A DNA stretch of 64,000 nt from positions 1 through 64,000 of the forward strand of contig JADDOH010004303.1 in NCBI GenBank assembly GCA_016648135.1. The letters run 5' to 3'. A program made the translations under genes and the position numbers. Each line of letters starts with the position of its first letter. Within the stretch, counting starts at the first letter, position 1. The notes under the pieces were generated by a model that saw only the letters and a program-made list of their open reading frames with translations, was not told where the DNA came from and made no database searches. Shown in pieces: positions 1 through 12,070 of this stretch. This DNA comes from Agrypnia vestita (lineage: Eukaryota > Arthropoda > Insecta > Trichoptera > Phryganeidae).

Positions 1-161
1 TACCTTTTTAAAAGTAAAATTACATCAAACAATACATAAATCCCTTTCAAATACCTCAAATAATGGGGATCCGGTCGGAAAAAAGCATCAAGGGCTTATG
101 AATAAAATTATTTTAACTTGAAGTCGGAAATGGATACCCGGGTGCCCGGGTAGTAACATAA

Positions 162-707
162 GGGTTAAATAAAAAGTACAATATTTTTTTTTTTAAATCT
201 TTTGTTTACCCTTCAATTTTTGATTCTGATAAACATTGGAGGAACATTATATTTATAAATAATGAAATTTCTAATTCAATAGTTAAAAATATTTCAAATG
301 TTATTCAACCAGCTTTTTATACTAATAATAAATTAAAAAAATATATATTAAATAATACAGATAAGGATAATTTTTTTAAAAAATCGGGTGTTTATAAATT
401 AATTTGTAATGATTGTAATTATTTTTATATAGGAAAAACGTGTAGAAATTGTGAAATTAGAGTAAAGGAACACTTAAGGTGTTTAAATAGCAATAATTAT
501 TCTGAATTTGCTAACCATCTTTTGGCTATGGGTCATTCTTTTGATATAAATAAGGGTTTACAAATTTTACATACAAATTATACAGAATCACAATTTGATA
601 AATTAGAAATTTTGGAAATAAGAAAGAGTGTAAATACTAAATTGAATATTATAAATAATCAGGTCCTTTTTGCAAATAATTATCTTTTAAATTTATTTTC
701 ATGTTGA
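162..707 (+). pseudogene. Penelope-like element, C-terminal GIY-YIG endonuclease (5'-truncated)
   Basis: An open frame runs from 162 to the TGA at 705-707 with no clear start codon, so this is the 3' end of a longer reading frame. Its translation contains SGVYKL, then CNDC, then YFYIGKT and, downstream, an R...EH segment. That is the GVY...YIG signature of a GIY-YIG nuclease, with the extra Cys-x2-Cys typical of Penelope-like retroelements. In that family the domain follows the reverse transcriptase and nicks target DNA. No reverse transcriptase is present, so the copy is 5'-truncated. A hammerhead-like core follows 87 bases after the stop, as expected for these elements. The visible part has no stop or frameshift, so the insertion may be young. 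Family assignment is by motif recognition only. Confidence 0.75.
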
Positions 708-793
708 TTAGGTACTTTATATTATCATTTTCAATACATAACTTTTAGATATTTTGATCTATACTTCGATTTTTAAATATTATTTTTGTTTTC

Positions 794-830
794 CTGACGA
801 AGAAGCCATTGGCTTCGAAACATGTTGATT
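794..830 (+). ncRNA. Hammerhead-ribozyme-like core of the Penelope-like element
   Basis: CTGACGA (794-800) matches the CUGANGA core. It is followed by a six-pair stem II with an ATT loop (802-816), GAAA (817-820), and then a palindromic ACATGT stem III (820-825) with T as the cleavage-site base. Two pairs of stem I (C793-G827, T792-A828) are visible, followed by a T-rich internal loop. A stem III of this palindromic type can only form in a dimer, as described for PLE ribozymes. Activity is unproven. Confidence 0.6.
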
Positions 831-844
831 TTTTTCAATAAATA

Positions 845-872
845 AGTGGTTTAAACAAAGTTAATTTATATC
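845..872 (+). repeat. PLE 3'-terminal motif GTGGTTTAAACAAAGTTAA
   Basis: This short motif follows the ribozyme-like core. Versions of it recur after the GTGGTATCGAAACCGGT core at 33588 (+) and on the minus strand near 30700, 53920 and 62330. It therefore links those otherwise anonymous repeats to Penelope-like elements. Confidence 0.5.
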
Positions 873-1079
873 AATTATAAACATCTGTTTCTTCGAGAAA
901 ACTTTTTATTTTGTTGTGTCCGGTAAATACTTATATATCGTTATTATTTAAATGAAAATATATTATAAATTATGAGTTCACCTAATAGTTTATTTAAACG
1001 AATGTATAAATATACAAATAACGGACTCATTTTTCAGTTTATTTACTGATTAATGTTTCATATAATTACAGTTAATTTC

Positions 1080-1500
1080 AACTCAGTTCACAGCACCGGA
1101 GAGGAAAGGTTGAAATTCGTGTAATAATAGAATATTTGCGACAAAAGTGCTATTCATTCCGTTTCGAGACCTGGTGAGGTGGTTTAAAAAATAACCCTCG
1201 TTGGGAGCTTTCGTTACGGGGCGTCATTGTTAGGGGGATTATTCCGGCATAAATAACCCGTGGACATTTCCAGCGGAACCGAGGATCGGTAATTAAAAGG
1301 GCAAAGGGTCTCGCGAGGTGAAACGGCACTCGGAGCCGGCCTCTCCTAGCGGGTCAATACAATAGAAGACAAAACAGCTGTCTTCCTCTTTGTTGCGTGT
1401 AATTACACAACAGCTGGTGATTTATTACGTTTTTTCTGTCTGACTTTTGGCCGCTCCGAGCCAAGAAAGGCACGCTTCGAAGGAATCGAAACATTGAAAA
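1080..1500. promoter_or_regulatory. GC-richer non-repetitive island, candidate regulatory DNA
   Basis: The stretch stands out from the AT-rich background. It holds two CAGCTG E-box motifs (about 1376 and 1409) flanking a TGTAATTACA homeodomain-like palindrome at about 1398, and a spaced AATAAATAACCCG segment. No long frame and no repeat similarity elsewhere in the window were seen. A conserved enhancer is one possibility. This is inference only. Confidence 0.25.
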
Positions 1501-3311
1501 CCCAGACAAGCAATAAAGTGAACTTTTGAGATATGAGCTTTTAAATTTAGAATAATGACCATTCTTTTGATTATCTCATAATTAATTGTATCGAATATAA
1601 GTGACGTCTGTCCGATGAACGAGAGTGACAGACGGAATGGAAGAAATAGAGAGCGAGTTTTATAAAGAGCGAGGCGTTATTTTGCGGAGTCTCCTCACCA
1701 CACAGCCATCGCAACGTAAACCTTATACATTCTTTGTACACCAAATTATTGTCAAGATGAAGCCAACAATATTCATTGAAATCTCTAAACATCAAGGTTC
1801 TTCTTCGGATACACGAGAGAGATCATTACAAATAAGCTACGTTAAATTTTATGGAAAATGTTATAAAACCTAAAACTAGCTAACGCAAGGGTTAGGTTAG
1901 GTTATTTCGCATATTCAAGGCTGATAATTTTTAATAGTACATGACACAAAAGTACAAAAATGGATCTCGTTTGTTGTCGTTTGTGACTATGAAAAGTTTT
2001 GTGTCCAAACAAAATGCCCGTAATGATTACATAATTTTTTTCTTCAACAATTGATTTTCAAAACTATAAGCAACCTTGTGATAATTAATTTCTAAAGCTG
2101 CAATGTGGGTTTCCGTAAACAGTATTTTTTTATTATAATGCTTTACCGAGCGGTAATTATAATGCTTTACTAGAATGACAAACAGGGGAACCCGCATTGC
2201 CTAACTTAGTGATATGGATAACTATTGCCAATTGGCTTTATCCTTCCGCATCACTAAAAACTTACATATTCTGCGGGCCTATTATTGCTCATTGTTTTTA
2301 CTATTTTAAAATTTAGCTTGTAGCTTATGCTATAAAAATAGTATTTTACTTTCTGGTGTCATGGAATGGGGCTCATACCACGGACCACGAGATCGATTTG
2401 TGTGTTCTGATACTCACGTCATCAACTAAACTGAATTGAAATTGAATCAACAATTGATTATTCATGTCTATAATTACAATATTAGTACCGACTCAACAAT
2501 TTAGTGCATACTCGACCCAATACTGAGTTGCCAAAGTATATTAACGATTTGGTTAATAGATAAGTTAAAATATATTGTATCAATCGACAATCAGGTTGAT
2601 GATTCGTCAGCAAACTTGTATAATTGCACTTAGGGTCTGGTATCCGAAGAAGGACATTTATTTATCACTCATCATCAAGCCTTTACAGCAGGCCTATCGA
2701 TGGCCTTGCTTCACTCTCATCTCCCGGGAGTACCTCTTATACTTCTTGCTACTTTCGCTTCTGAGAAATAAATATGAACACGCAACCGACAATACGTCTT
2801 TCATTTTTCTCAAATTACTCACCATGCCTTCCCCAAATGTATTTTAATCTTTCAATTTATTTTATAGTTATATTGATGAAGGTTGAAGTATAGAATAATT
2901 GTTTTAGCCCTAATTAACCCTTTACGCAATAATATTAAGAGATGCTGATGAAAGAAAATTATTCAGTTCCGTTAAATAATTAAACTGAAGATAATGGCTT
3001 AAATACTAAAATAATGTTGATACTTCAGTGGCAACGTTGCGGTAATTTTAAGGGTAATCGAAAAAATATTTTCACCCCTAAGTAAAACGTTAAGCCTTGA
3101 TGTACCAGAAAAGTCTTGTATTGGATGTGATTGGATGAGACGCCGATACCGCTATTAGTCCTCCAGTCATGCAAGTAGGTATGACATAAGTAGATACAAA
3201 ATATACACAAATAATAGAATAAAAAAAAATGTGAAAACACATACTCTAATAATAGTTTTAAAATATTTTGAAAAACGTTACTTTTATTTTTGAACATTGA
3301 AGAATAAAACA
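1501..3311. other. AT-rich intergenic DNA, nothing recognised
   Basis: The frames at 1571-1873 and 2575-2847 have no recognisable domain. Three TTAGG-like units at about 1888-1905 are too few to be a telomeric array. Confidence 0.4.
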
Positions 3312-3337
3312 TTTCCTTCTTCTTCTTCTTCTTCTTT
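3312..3337 (+). repeat. (TTC)n microsatellite, LINE 3' tail
   Basis: About seven TTC units. On the minus strand this is a GAA tail lying directly 3' of the LINE fragment at 3348-3560, as expected for LINE copies ending in simple repeats. Confidence 0.6.
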
Positions 3338-3347
3338 ATGTTCCGTG

Positions 3348-3560
3348 TCAGGTCCCCCTGACGTTGGCTGTCACTATGGAAAAGGTATTCCTGTCTGCTG
3401 CAGTCCGGAACAGCTCTCCAACATTCCTGATGCCAGCCCACTCGCGAATGTTGCGGAGCCATGACATCTTTCGTCTTCCTATTCCATCACTTCGTAAAAC
3501 ATGACCCAAGTATGCGATTTTCTGTCGTATTATTGTGGTTGCCAATGATAGTAGACCCAC
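3348..3560 (-). pseudogene. LINE reverse-transcriptase C-terminal fragment
   Basis: The minus-strand frame contains RQKIAYLGHVLRSD followed by GRRKMSWLRNIREW. This is the pattern (Y)LGHV.R...GRRR.SWL.NLR.W found at the end of reverse-transcriptase proteins of endonuclease-encoding non-LTR retrotransposons. About 20 residues that normally lie between LRSD and GRRK are absent, so there is an in-frame internal deletion. The copy ends in a GAA microsatellite, consistent with a 5'-truncated insertion. Related fragments lie at 11700-11876 and 14300-14580. The clade was not determined. Confidence 0.6.
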
Positions 3561-5540
3561 CGCTTTCCCAAGACCGTTTTATAAGCAAAAACTCTTATAT
3601 CGGTCCTACTCATTCGCCGCCAGGTTAGCATTTTTTAATTCTAAAGGCAACCGTGCAACCCATCGTTGCAAGCGTAGGACAAGCATAAGCAAGAGTAGGA
3701 TCGTATGGCTGCCATCCAAAATTTTGCCTTCAGTTCAAATCTTTATTTAAAAAAATATATATATACATAAACTACCAAGATTTTAAAATACATATACAAA
3801 ATACTAAATATATAATAATGTAATATAAAGATTAAGCTTGAATAGGCAACAAAGTTATGATAGAATGCGCTGGAAAATGTTTAACTGTACGGAGATTTCC
3901 AAGACAAGTTAGTTGTCCAGTACGAAGCGTAAGGCCTGCACATAGAAAAGACAATGCAAAAACTTATCTTCGGTTTTTCTCCGATTTGTATAAACTTCGC
4001 ACCCTGAAGTGGACTACATTAATATGATGTATGCCTTCTTCACCATGGAGAATGAATTCGCTTTCGAGAATCAATTCGAGAAGCGGCGTGTCAAGATCAA
4101 ACGAGAAAAAGACAAGATGCGGTTTAACAGAACTCGGCGTAATTGATTGGTTGTTTAAAAAAAAACAGATGCCAGTGGTGGCGGCGGTCGAAATTTGCGC
4201 CGCATCGGAGTAGGTACCGGGCAGACAATTTGCCTATTTCTTCCATGAGCAGGCGTTGGAATATATTTATAAAATCTGTAGATACTGGCATATCCAAGAG
4301 TGCTGGCTTATTCTGAAGCATTTCAGGATTCTTATGCGAGGAGATTTATGTGATGGAGATTCATCAATTCACTTAATTAACGTTCATAAATAAGGAAGAC
4401 GAAGTAACAATAATAACATTTCACGACGGCCCAATAGCACGCTTCAGCAAGTGCCAAGTGTGGTACAGGTCATGTTCGGTATCAGTGGGACAGCTGGAGG
4501 GCGGCCAAGATCTGTGCTTCCTGCTATTCCCTGTGAAGATACTTGTATAGCACCCAAATATAAATATTGAACAAACCTTTTAACGACCCTCTCCCCACCT
4601 CGCAGTTCACGGACCCACCTGACATTTATTTTCGATAGAAAAAGGCTGTGTTTATTTATTTTAAAGGGCTTCAATTCACCATCCTTCCTTTCAAGGACAG
4701 CAGTAAATAGAACGTGCAAAAGTAATTCTCTTATATTTTATTTTCAAAATATCCAAAAACTATATATGCAATGCTTTTATTTTTAAATAAACCTCTTAAG
4801 TCAAATACGTTTACAATCATGCGACATAAAGTTCCTATTTGTATAGATATTAGATGTCTGTATATAAAGTTCAGTTAGAACGCTCAACATGCTTAATAAT
4901 TAGATCGTCACGGATTCACGGCGGTGCGAACCAAATGAAATGCGTAAAACTTATATATTAATTATAAGTAATACATTTTATTTATAAACAGTTACTGAAC
5001 ACAAACTTAACCAGAACACATTCAGTAAAGCGAGTAATTTTTATTCACACCGTTTCAGAGTTCGCTTGTGTTTTGCTATTTCTATGACTTCTGTGGTTAA
5101 TTGCAGCTGTCAACTTAGACTAGCTCGATTCTGCTGCCATGACGGATTTAATAAACACCCAATTTTTTCGTAGCTTTCCGTGTAATTTCGCGTGTTTCAG
5201 ATATTTTTAAAACCTTCTAAAACAATTCAATACCTTCCGAATTCTCGATAATAGTTGTTCTTGTTTCTCAAATCTTCTAAATATTTTTAAATATTTTTCT
5301 AACCGCCTTCTTCTGACATAAATAAAATTTGATTGTCATTTTACATGCGAGTATAATCAATAGATATTTAAGATTATAATTTTATTTTATCCCTTAGTAC
5401 TAAATAAAATAAAAGTTATAATTATTTTGTATATAATCCATTTCAATAACTTTTTGCTAATCCAATACGACCAAGACCACATCGAAACCTGAAAATTGAT
5501 TTCTTGGTACATTCAATTTATTGAATTAGTAAATGTGTAT
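3561..5540. other. Unannotated AT-rich stretch
   Basis: No recognisable gene. A 91-codon minus frame at 4444-4719 has no motif that I know. The region is otherwise low-complexity AT. Confidence 0.35.
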
Positions 5541-5600
5541 CAAAGATACAGTGGTTTTGAAACCAGTCGAAGTTAGTTGACTCAAAGTAGTTGATGCAAT
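5541..5600 (+). repeat. Degenerate PLE-type GTGGTATCGAAACC repeat
   Basis: GATACAGTGGTTTTGAAACC at 5545-5564 is a decayed version of the GATAC-AGTG-GTATC stem plus GAAA core seen at 62350 (-) and 33600 (+). It is followed by CAAAGTAGTTGATGCAA, matching the downstream motif of that family. Confidence 0.4.
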
Positions 5601-5926
5601 CATTTATTATTATTTTAAATAAGGAATTATACTTAAACACAAAGTGATAAAAAGTATGAACTTGTATTTATTTATTTATTGATTCGGAAATAAACCAGAC
5701 ACGAGTTATTAATCATATGTATGTATAAGAGCATGAATAATCAGAATCGAACATACTAACCTGTATCCTAAAAATTGTCACGTAGAAACAAATTTGAAAA
5801 ATATACTAGAGCAAATAAGAAATAATAGACGAGAACAGTAACAATACAATGTGAAAAATGAATATGGTGATATAATAAGTAAGTAAAATAACGTAAGTAA
5901 ATAAGTGACAAAGACGTAATAAGATT

Positions 5927-6070
5927 AAGATAAATTATAGAAGTCTAACTGAGACAAAGCTATGAATATGAGAAACGAGTGTGGAAGTATTTTTATACTA
6001 TGGTCCAAAGCTTGAAACCTATATGAGCTGGCATAAGTGATCACTCTACACAATGCGACGTTCACTAATT
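5927..6070 (+). repeat. Dispersed repeat family D, copy 1
   Basis: It starts AGATAAATTATAGAAGTCT and ends TAAGTGATCACT...CAATGCGACGTTCAC. Related copies lie at 11922-12070 (as a palindrome), 14622-14760 (-) and 36040-36155 (+). It is non-coding. The class is unknown: it could be a SINE or a LINE 3' region. Confidence 0.5.
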
Positions 6071-8268
6071 CACACATTAACAAAATTTTGAAAGTTCTAC
6101 ATGTGTTCAATATTCAAATCTGAGAATCATCGTTTATTTGAATGGAATATGCTAAAGAAATCTGTAGTATTTTCTCGTAATCTAATACACACAGATTTTC
6201 GCAGCTGGTAATGATACAATTATCGCAACTTGTAATGATATGAATTAATCCTACAATCCATTAGAAATTGGTATTATAAAGTATGCGTAAAATTTAACCT
6301 TGTGTACACGCTTTGGTATAAAAAACATTGTGTACAATACACCAGAGAAATTCATGCTACTGAAAAAAGACTTTGCTCAATCGCAGAATTGTTAACAAAA
6401 ATCAATTTATCCGCCACTTCGAACACTTGATTTTTTTGGTGTTTCTTATTCTTTTTCACGTATTCTATTATCCCAGTAAAAAACGTTTTCCCCAAAAAGT
6501 TTCTCACTACGTTTTACTAACAAAATTCACTGTATTATTTTATCTTAGTAAAAAAATCTTATAAAATTTCTTGACTTTTAATGTAACACATCCGAAGCCT
6601 ATTTTATTATTTATTATTATAAAGACTACTCAATAATCGTCAAGTACCTATTGGAAGAGAAGTTGATGATAACAGTATTTTTTAGACAAACATTAAATAA
6701 TAATAATACTTCTAAAGCAAACTGTTACATGAAAAAAATAATATAATTTGGTCATGTGTTTCGGATTTGTCAACAGATTTTACTATTCACTCCATTCCAT
6801 CGTATAAAATTATTCACTAGAGTTGCGTTGTAAATTTACTTCAAGCAAAATTAGGAGTAAAACTGTAGGTACGCGTTTACACTTAATTTACTTTTTCTTG
6901 TCTGACATTATCTCATACAATCCATTCAAGTACACCCACTGACAATCTACATGTAATGTAGCATCCTGATATTGGAGATAGGTTACCATTCTCGAACATA
7001 CTGTCACTAAATGGTAGATCAGAAGAAATTATGCAATATTTAAATCTTTCGTATGATCCATACGAATGTGGAATCGACTAGGAAATAAACTAGGGATAAA
7101 CTCTGGAAGCATCAAGAAAGCGATATTTCTTATAAAAAGGGATCGACCGGGTACTGCGCAATCAATTGTGTGGCAAGTGCGTGTGTGTATTCCAGCAATA
7201 GTAAATCAAAGAAGTATGAAACTGGCGGGCAAGAAGTTTTTTCAGTTTGAACGTGCATCAGTGAATGCTAGATAAGTTATTGAGGAGTAATAAAAGCGCA
7301 GCGAAGATAATTAGTGCTAATTTCGAAATTTGATAATTTGTGTGTAAAATATTTTAGAAACATTTAGAGTGAATTTAAAGAAAGGTGAAATGAGACTCAT
7401 CACATAGAAAAAGCTCCCGTATTAGCCCAACACTTTTGTTATCCAGATTGAATTGATTTAATGCTTAAGCAGTTTTCTCGTTACGCCACTGATGAAACAA
7501 AAGTAAAAAGAAAACTGCATAAACCACTTCATTGTCTCTGGGGTGTTCTATGAAAACAAGATTTTTTGCAAAAATTTAAAGGACAGTGCTCCGATTAAAT
7601 ATTTCACCAGTGACTTTGCGTATTAAATAAAAGTTTAACTTATTTTTAAATATTTCATATGCCTCCTACAACTACTGTCCCACAAAAATATTATTAAAAA
7701 TTTGGATGTATCAGCATTGCGCTAGCAATCATCTGGCGACAGTAAAAGAATGACTTGGGGTATATTTTCACGTGAATATCAAAAGTATTTCAACTCCATC
7801 CAACATACCCTCTCATTATGATATAATTATATGTTATATTATATTCAATGCCATTTGTTTTTAAATATTGCACAATTGCACTTTAGGATTCTCCACAAAA
7901 TAAAATTTTTCTCTTAGCAATCCTACCTCCTCATTTTACAAATTTCCAGCATTCTAAAATTTGTATAGTTACTTTTTAGGATCCTGTTTAAAATAAAGAT
8001 ATCTTCTCCCCTCACCCTGGTTTACCCACTTACTTTTCACGATATGGATGTTACAAAATTTTCAGTAATTTTCACCCTAGATCCTGAAGATTTCACTTAA
8101 CTTGATATCCCACCCTCCGCATGTCTTTTGCACACGTTATTTTTAGGGCTTGCGTAAAGAAAATTACCCAACTATCCTCTCCGCATAAACCTACTTTTTA
8201 AAATTAGTTTAACGCTACTATTTCATAACTTTGATCGAAATTTGAAGTAATTAATAAAGCTATTTTGA
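6071..8268. other. AT-rich intergenic DNA, nothing recognised
   Basis: Only short chance frames (6373-6564, 7066-7275) and A/T runs. No motif, tandem array or inverted repeat of note was seen. Confidence 0.4.
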
Positions 8269-8438
8269 CTAGCTTGTTAGAGTAGTAGTTATGACGCTCG
8301 CTTAGTGATCTGGTGGTCGGTCTGGTATTCCAGGACACCAGCAAGTTGGTCCTATTTTAATAGCACAAACTTTAGGCTTAGTTTGAGAATATAAAGAATA
8401 TTCATGCGACACATATTCCGTGTTCGCATCTCTATTTG
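8269..8438 (+). mobile_element. tRNA-derived SINE, copy 1 (diverged)
   Basis: It shares with 33361-33540 (+) and 58395-58577 (-) the head GCTTGTTRG...GACNCTCGC and the body CAAGTTNGTCCTATTTT.ATAGCACAA, ending GACACRTATTCCGTGTTCGC. The B-box is damaged here: the region that reads GGTTCGAAC in the other copies is rearranged. This is a non-autonomous element formerly transcribed by RNA polymerase III. Confidence 0.7.
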
Positions 8439-9573
8439 GAATTACTAATTCTACAATGATATACATAATGATTGATTCTACAAAGAATTTGAGTACGCTT
8501 CCCTTAATATTTTTAGGAACACCCAAGGGTTCTGCAAAACACAAGTTGGGAACCGTTGACTATTGTAATGTATGAATGTATTATCTTGATATATAAATAG
8601 AGATCGCTCTGAATCTGCTCGGCCGCTGTGAAACTTGAGGATCCTTAATTAGAATCAACTAATTAAACATCAATGTATTTTATGAACACACTATGGCGGA
8701 TCTTGATGAATTACTTCCTAGTCATACTCACTTTATGATTATCAGTATTTTAATATACTTCTAGAGGATTGTCAAATAAAAATCCGGCGTTTAATTCACA
8801 GATTCGTTTAAAAATTGAGATATCAAAAATGTTATACATTATTTGGTCGATCCGCGACCATATATATGTCTGTTATAATGAGCATACTTCAAAAAGACGA
8901 CCCGCATGCATGCCCTTTCCTACCCACGCATCCAAGTATGCCATACACAGATTCAAGTCCGCCAATTCACACCTAAATACATTAATACAATTATCTAGTA
9001 TGTATTCATTTTAATTTCTATGCAATTTATTTCGGATTAAATCTATAATATGCGAGTTTTGTATGAAGGTCAGATAAAGAGATTACACTTATTTGGCAAG
9101 TCGACAATAGGTATAGACTAGTATATATTATGAATTTCACAATTACCAACGGTATAATGGTTCTGTTCTCCGCTGATATTCATTCAAAATAATTGTAAGA
9201 CTTAAGCGATGCCAAAAATGTAAGGACACGCATCGTTTTCTTTGATAATTAATTCTTATTAAAACTTTTAGACATTTTTATCATTTATAAACTTTTAAGT
9301 TATTGGAACTAATTGAAGTTTAATGCGTTAGTCCGTTAGTGGAATGAAAGAGTGACTGATTATAGACGTTTATTTTTTACCGCGAAGAGTCGAGAAATAG
9401 AGACTTGGACTTCGTCGAATCGAGACGGGAGTGTAGCAAGGCGAGAAAATTTCTTAAGGTATTTCCACGATTTAGCACACTCTTTGTACTATGGTCAATA
9501 GGCGACTCATGCAAAAGACAGAACTATGATCCCAGAAATAACTTTTATTGTATTTTCACAGGAGTAGAATTAT
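8439..9573. other. Intergenic DNA, nothing recognised
   Basis: No gene. The 81-codon plus frame at 8769-9014 is unrecognised. Confidence 0.35.
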
Positions 9574-9930
9574 TGTAACTGCGCCATATTATTTCTCGAA
9601 CGGTCCACACGAGTCTGAAATTAACTGGGCTGTTCTCGTACTTACTATAAATATGGAGAAATTACTGGAAGTGTGGAGAAACTAATCTAGAACATTCCAC
9701 ATATCAGCATGTTTAGTATAAAAGGCTTGTGTTAGAGTTACTATTGTTTTGAAAGCGCGGCAGACTCAGTGTGGCCAGAGTGACAACGACAGAAAAAAAG
9801 CGAAATATTCTCGATTGTAAGGTGAATTAATGTGAACTTGTGTGGAATATTTGAATTAGTATCATTTTGTGCGAATTAAGATAGAGGTGCTTCCTCAAAA
9901 TAAGTGTCCGTTGACTCTGCGCAGTAAACA
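9574..9930 (+). mobile_element. Possible solo LTR
   Basis: The block starts TGTAACTGCGC and ends with GCGCAGTAAACA, so its ends are short inverted repeats beginning TG and ending CA. A clean TATAAAAG box lies at 9717-9724, preceded by a heat-shock-like AGAACATTCC at about 9689. A GC-richer leader follows. These are LTR promoter features, but no 4-6 bp target duplication could be seen and no internal domain is attached. A diverged host promoter is the alternative. Confidence 0.3.
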
Positions 9931-10548
9931 AAATTTTAAAATTTATAATTATTTCATTTGATTCCCACAGCCATAATCTTGTGACAGTATTAATATAAAT
10001 ATATCAAATGAATTCGACTACCTACCCTTAGAATTAACCATTATTCCCTTGAGCAATATAACTTTGTGACTTCTAAGTCTATCGAATCCCATCCCTTGCA
10101 ATTTAATTGTTTTATTTTAAGTGCTTCAAGAAATAATGAACAAGTTGACGTGGTTTAACTGGATTTTATAAAAGTCTTCGGCGATATAAGTCACTCCAAA
10201 CTGCTTAATACTAAACTAATAAACCGATTAAGAATAGACGGTGGAGCACAGGTATCTATGTATTTAGGCGGATTACTTCGCAAATCACTAATACAAGGCA
10301 GAAAAATATAATTAACTTTGTTCAGAATCTTTTCAAATATTTATTCCACAGTATTTTAAGGATCACATTATGAAACACTTGTTTTTAGGTGTATAATGAC
10401 AAAATCAATTTCTGATTTTTAAACTGTAATGCCTAATTTTCAAATAGGTTATATCATATAGGTAATTGATAAAAATTTAAAAACAAAATGCTATAGTCTT
10501 ATAGCAAAACATACCATAAAATACACAGGCTATATAAATTCACCTACT
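9931..10548. other. Intergenic DNA, nothing recognised
   Basis: AT-rich with no frame, repeat or motif of note. Confidence 0.35.
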
Positions 10549-10682
10549 ATGACCTCAACGGGAATCGAATCCAGAAATGTAAGAATCCAGTGTCAAAGCT
10601 TTTGTCAATTTTTTGGTCAGTGCGCAGTGGGCACGACACTGGTTTCTCACACCAAAGCTATAGGTTCGATTCCCGAGGTCAC
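10549..10682. repeat. Inverted pair of tRNA-like B-box sequences
   Basis: GGGAATCGAATCC at 10560-10572 (minus-strand B-box) and GGTTCGATTCCC at 10663-10674 (plus) face each other. Each is flanked by GACCTC/GAGGTC. Two SINE-like heads thus lie in inverted orientation about 90 bp apart. This looks like an inverted dimer of a tRNA-derived repeat that differs from the 8269/33361/58395 family. Confidence 0.4.
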
Positions 10683-11678
10683 AAATAATTTATGTTATTT
10701 ACTCAAGCTGGGTGTTTTGTAATCTTTTTTTGCTTCTGTAATTAGGCCTCTAGCCTGTTGAAGGGTATAAAAAACTTGACTTGTATCAAAGTGAATGAAT
10801 TTTGAATATTAATAATCAGTTAGTTTGATGAATGTTAAAAGTTAAGAAGGTAACTTATATTAAAATAATAAGACTTCTATTAGAATAATTCTTTGACGTG
10901 TGATTCTCCATTTACATTGTTCTTCGATCATATGATTTAAATAATTTTTTTCATATACGTATTATCATTTAACAAAAAAAAGTTTTTCAATAGTGAAATT
11001 GATCAATGTAAATTTGCGGAAGAGTACTTTTTTCTTAAAAATACAATTAGGTTATACATTTTCATACATCTCAAACAATTAGATAAAGAGATATATCGTC
11101 AAAACGTTTGTTAAAATTTTTTGTCGTGTTGCGCGTGCATTGACAGTCTGAAAAATATTGAAATCGTATGAAAAAACAATGAATTAAATGTACAGATTAT
11201 TTTAATGTTTAGCGCGTTGTTTAATTACTGTTTAGGGTGAAGCGGTCAAATAAATTTGTCTCTTTTTCGCACAGATAACGATAACGTGTACATTGAAGCC
11301 AAATGACCATGAGAAAAAAATCAATCTATACACTTAACCTCTTCAGTCACATGGAGACCTACAATCATTTAGGTAACTTTTCCTCGGACACGAGAACAGA
11401 CGACGATGAAGATCACGATAATTAGGACCACTGAAGACTTATTAAAATGAATAAATGAACACTAGTTCGAAAGTCTATTTCTACACCTCACAAAATTTTC
11501 ACTAGAAATTAATAAATTTAATGGAATTTTCATCACGAAATATAAAAAATGAAAACATTGAAGTCACTTATCTCTTAATCTATTAATGTGTGTACGAAAA
11601 CGTGTAGAAAATTTTTCATTTTCACTTTTGAGGTTTATTTATTTTGTTTTAATATTATTTTGGTGCTTGTCCGAACGT
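10683..11678. other. Intergenic DNA, nothing recognised
   Basis: AT-rich. The first 120 bp could be the body of the plus-strand SINE-like unit. Beyond that nothing is supported. Confidence 0.3.
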
Positions 11679-11699
11679 TTATCTATCATGAAGATGATA

Positions 11700-11876
11700 A
11701 TTATCTTGTTTGCAGCAGCTCCGGATACCTGGACCGTGGAACCATTGACTGAGATTTTTCAGCCAGGCTGTCTTTCGTCTTCCAGGACCTCTTCTGCTTG
11801 CAATTTCGCATTGATTGACGAGATGCAGAATCCGGTACTTCTCTGGATGTCTCTTGATGTGGCAAAAATGTTTCAA
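11700..11876 (-). pseudogene. LINE reverse-transcriptase C-terminal fragment
   Basis: The minus frame reads KRHPEKYRILHLV...SRRGPGRRKTAWLKNLSQWF. This is the conserved GHV.RHPE.Y.LL......GRRGPGRRR.SWLKNLR.WF block near the end of non-LTR retrotransposon reverse transcriptases. The expected upstream LGH has become FCH. Only this block survives. It resembles the fragments at 3348-3560 and 14300-14580 and probably belongs to the same clade. Confidence 0.65.
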
Positions 11877-11921
11877 TTTACAGGTTTTAATTTTTTAAAT
11901 AATTTATTTATCCATCATGAT

Positions 11922-12070
11922 AAATTATAGAAGGCTAACAGAGGCGAAGCTATTTATATGGATAACGTATATGGAAGAAATGTAAATCTACCCTGTACCA
12001 CACCCTATAGAGACTTCCATACACGTTTATCATATAAAAGCTTCATCTCTATGAAACTTTTGTAATTAAT
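11922..12070. repeat. Dispersed repeat family D, inverted dimer
   Basis: The left half is a plus-strand family D start (GATAAATTATAGAAGGCT...GCTATTTATATG). The right half, from about 11993, is the same sequence on the minus strand, ending TTTTGTAATTAATCTT. The two units form an imperfect palindrome of about 150 bp. Confidence 0.55.

Noticed and set aside
1888..1905. TTAGG telomere-like units
   Set aside because: Only two to three units. Insect telomere arrays need many, so chance is sufficient.
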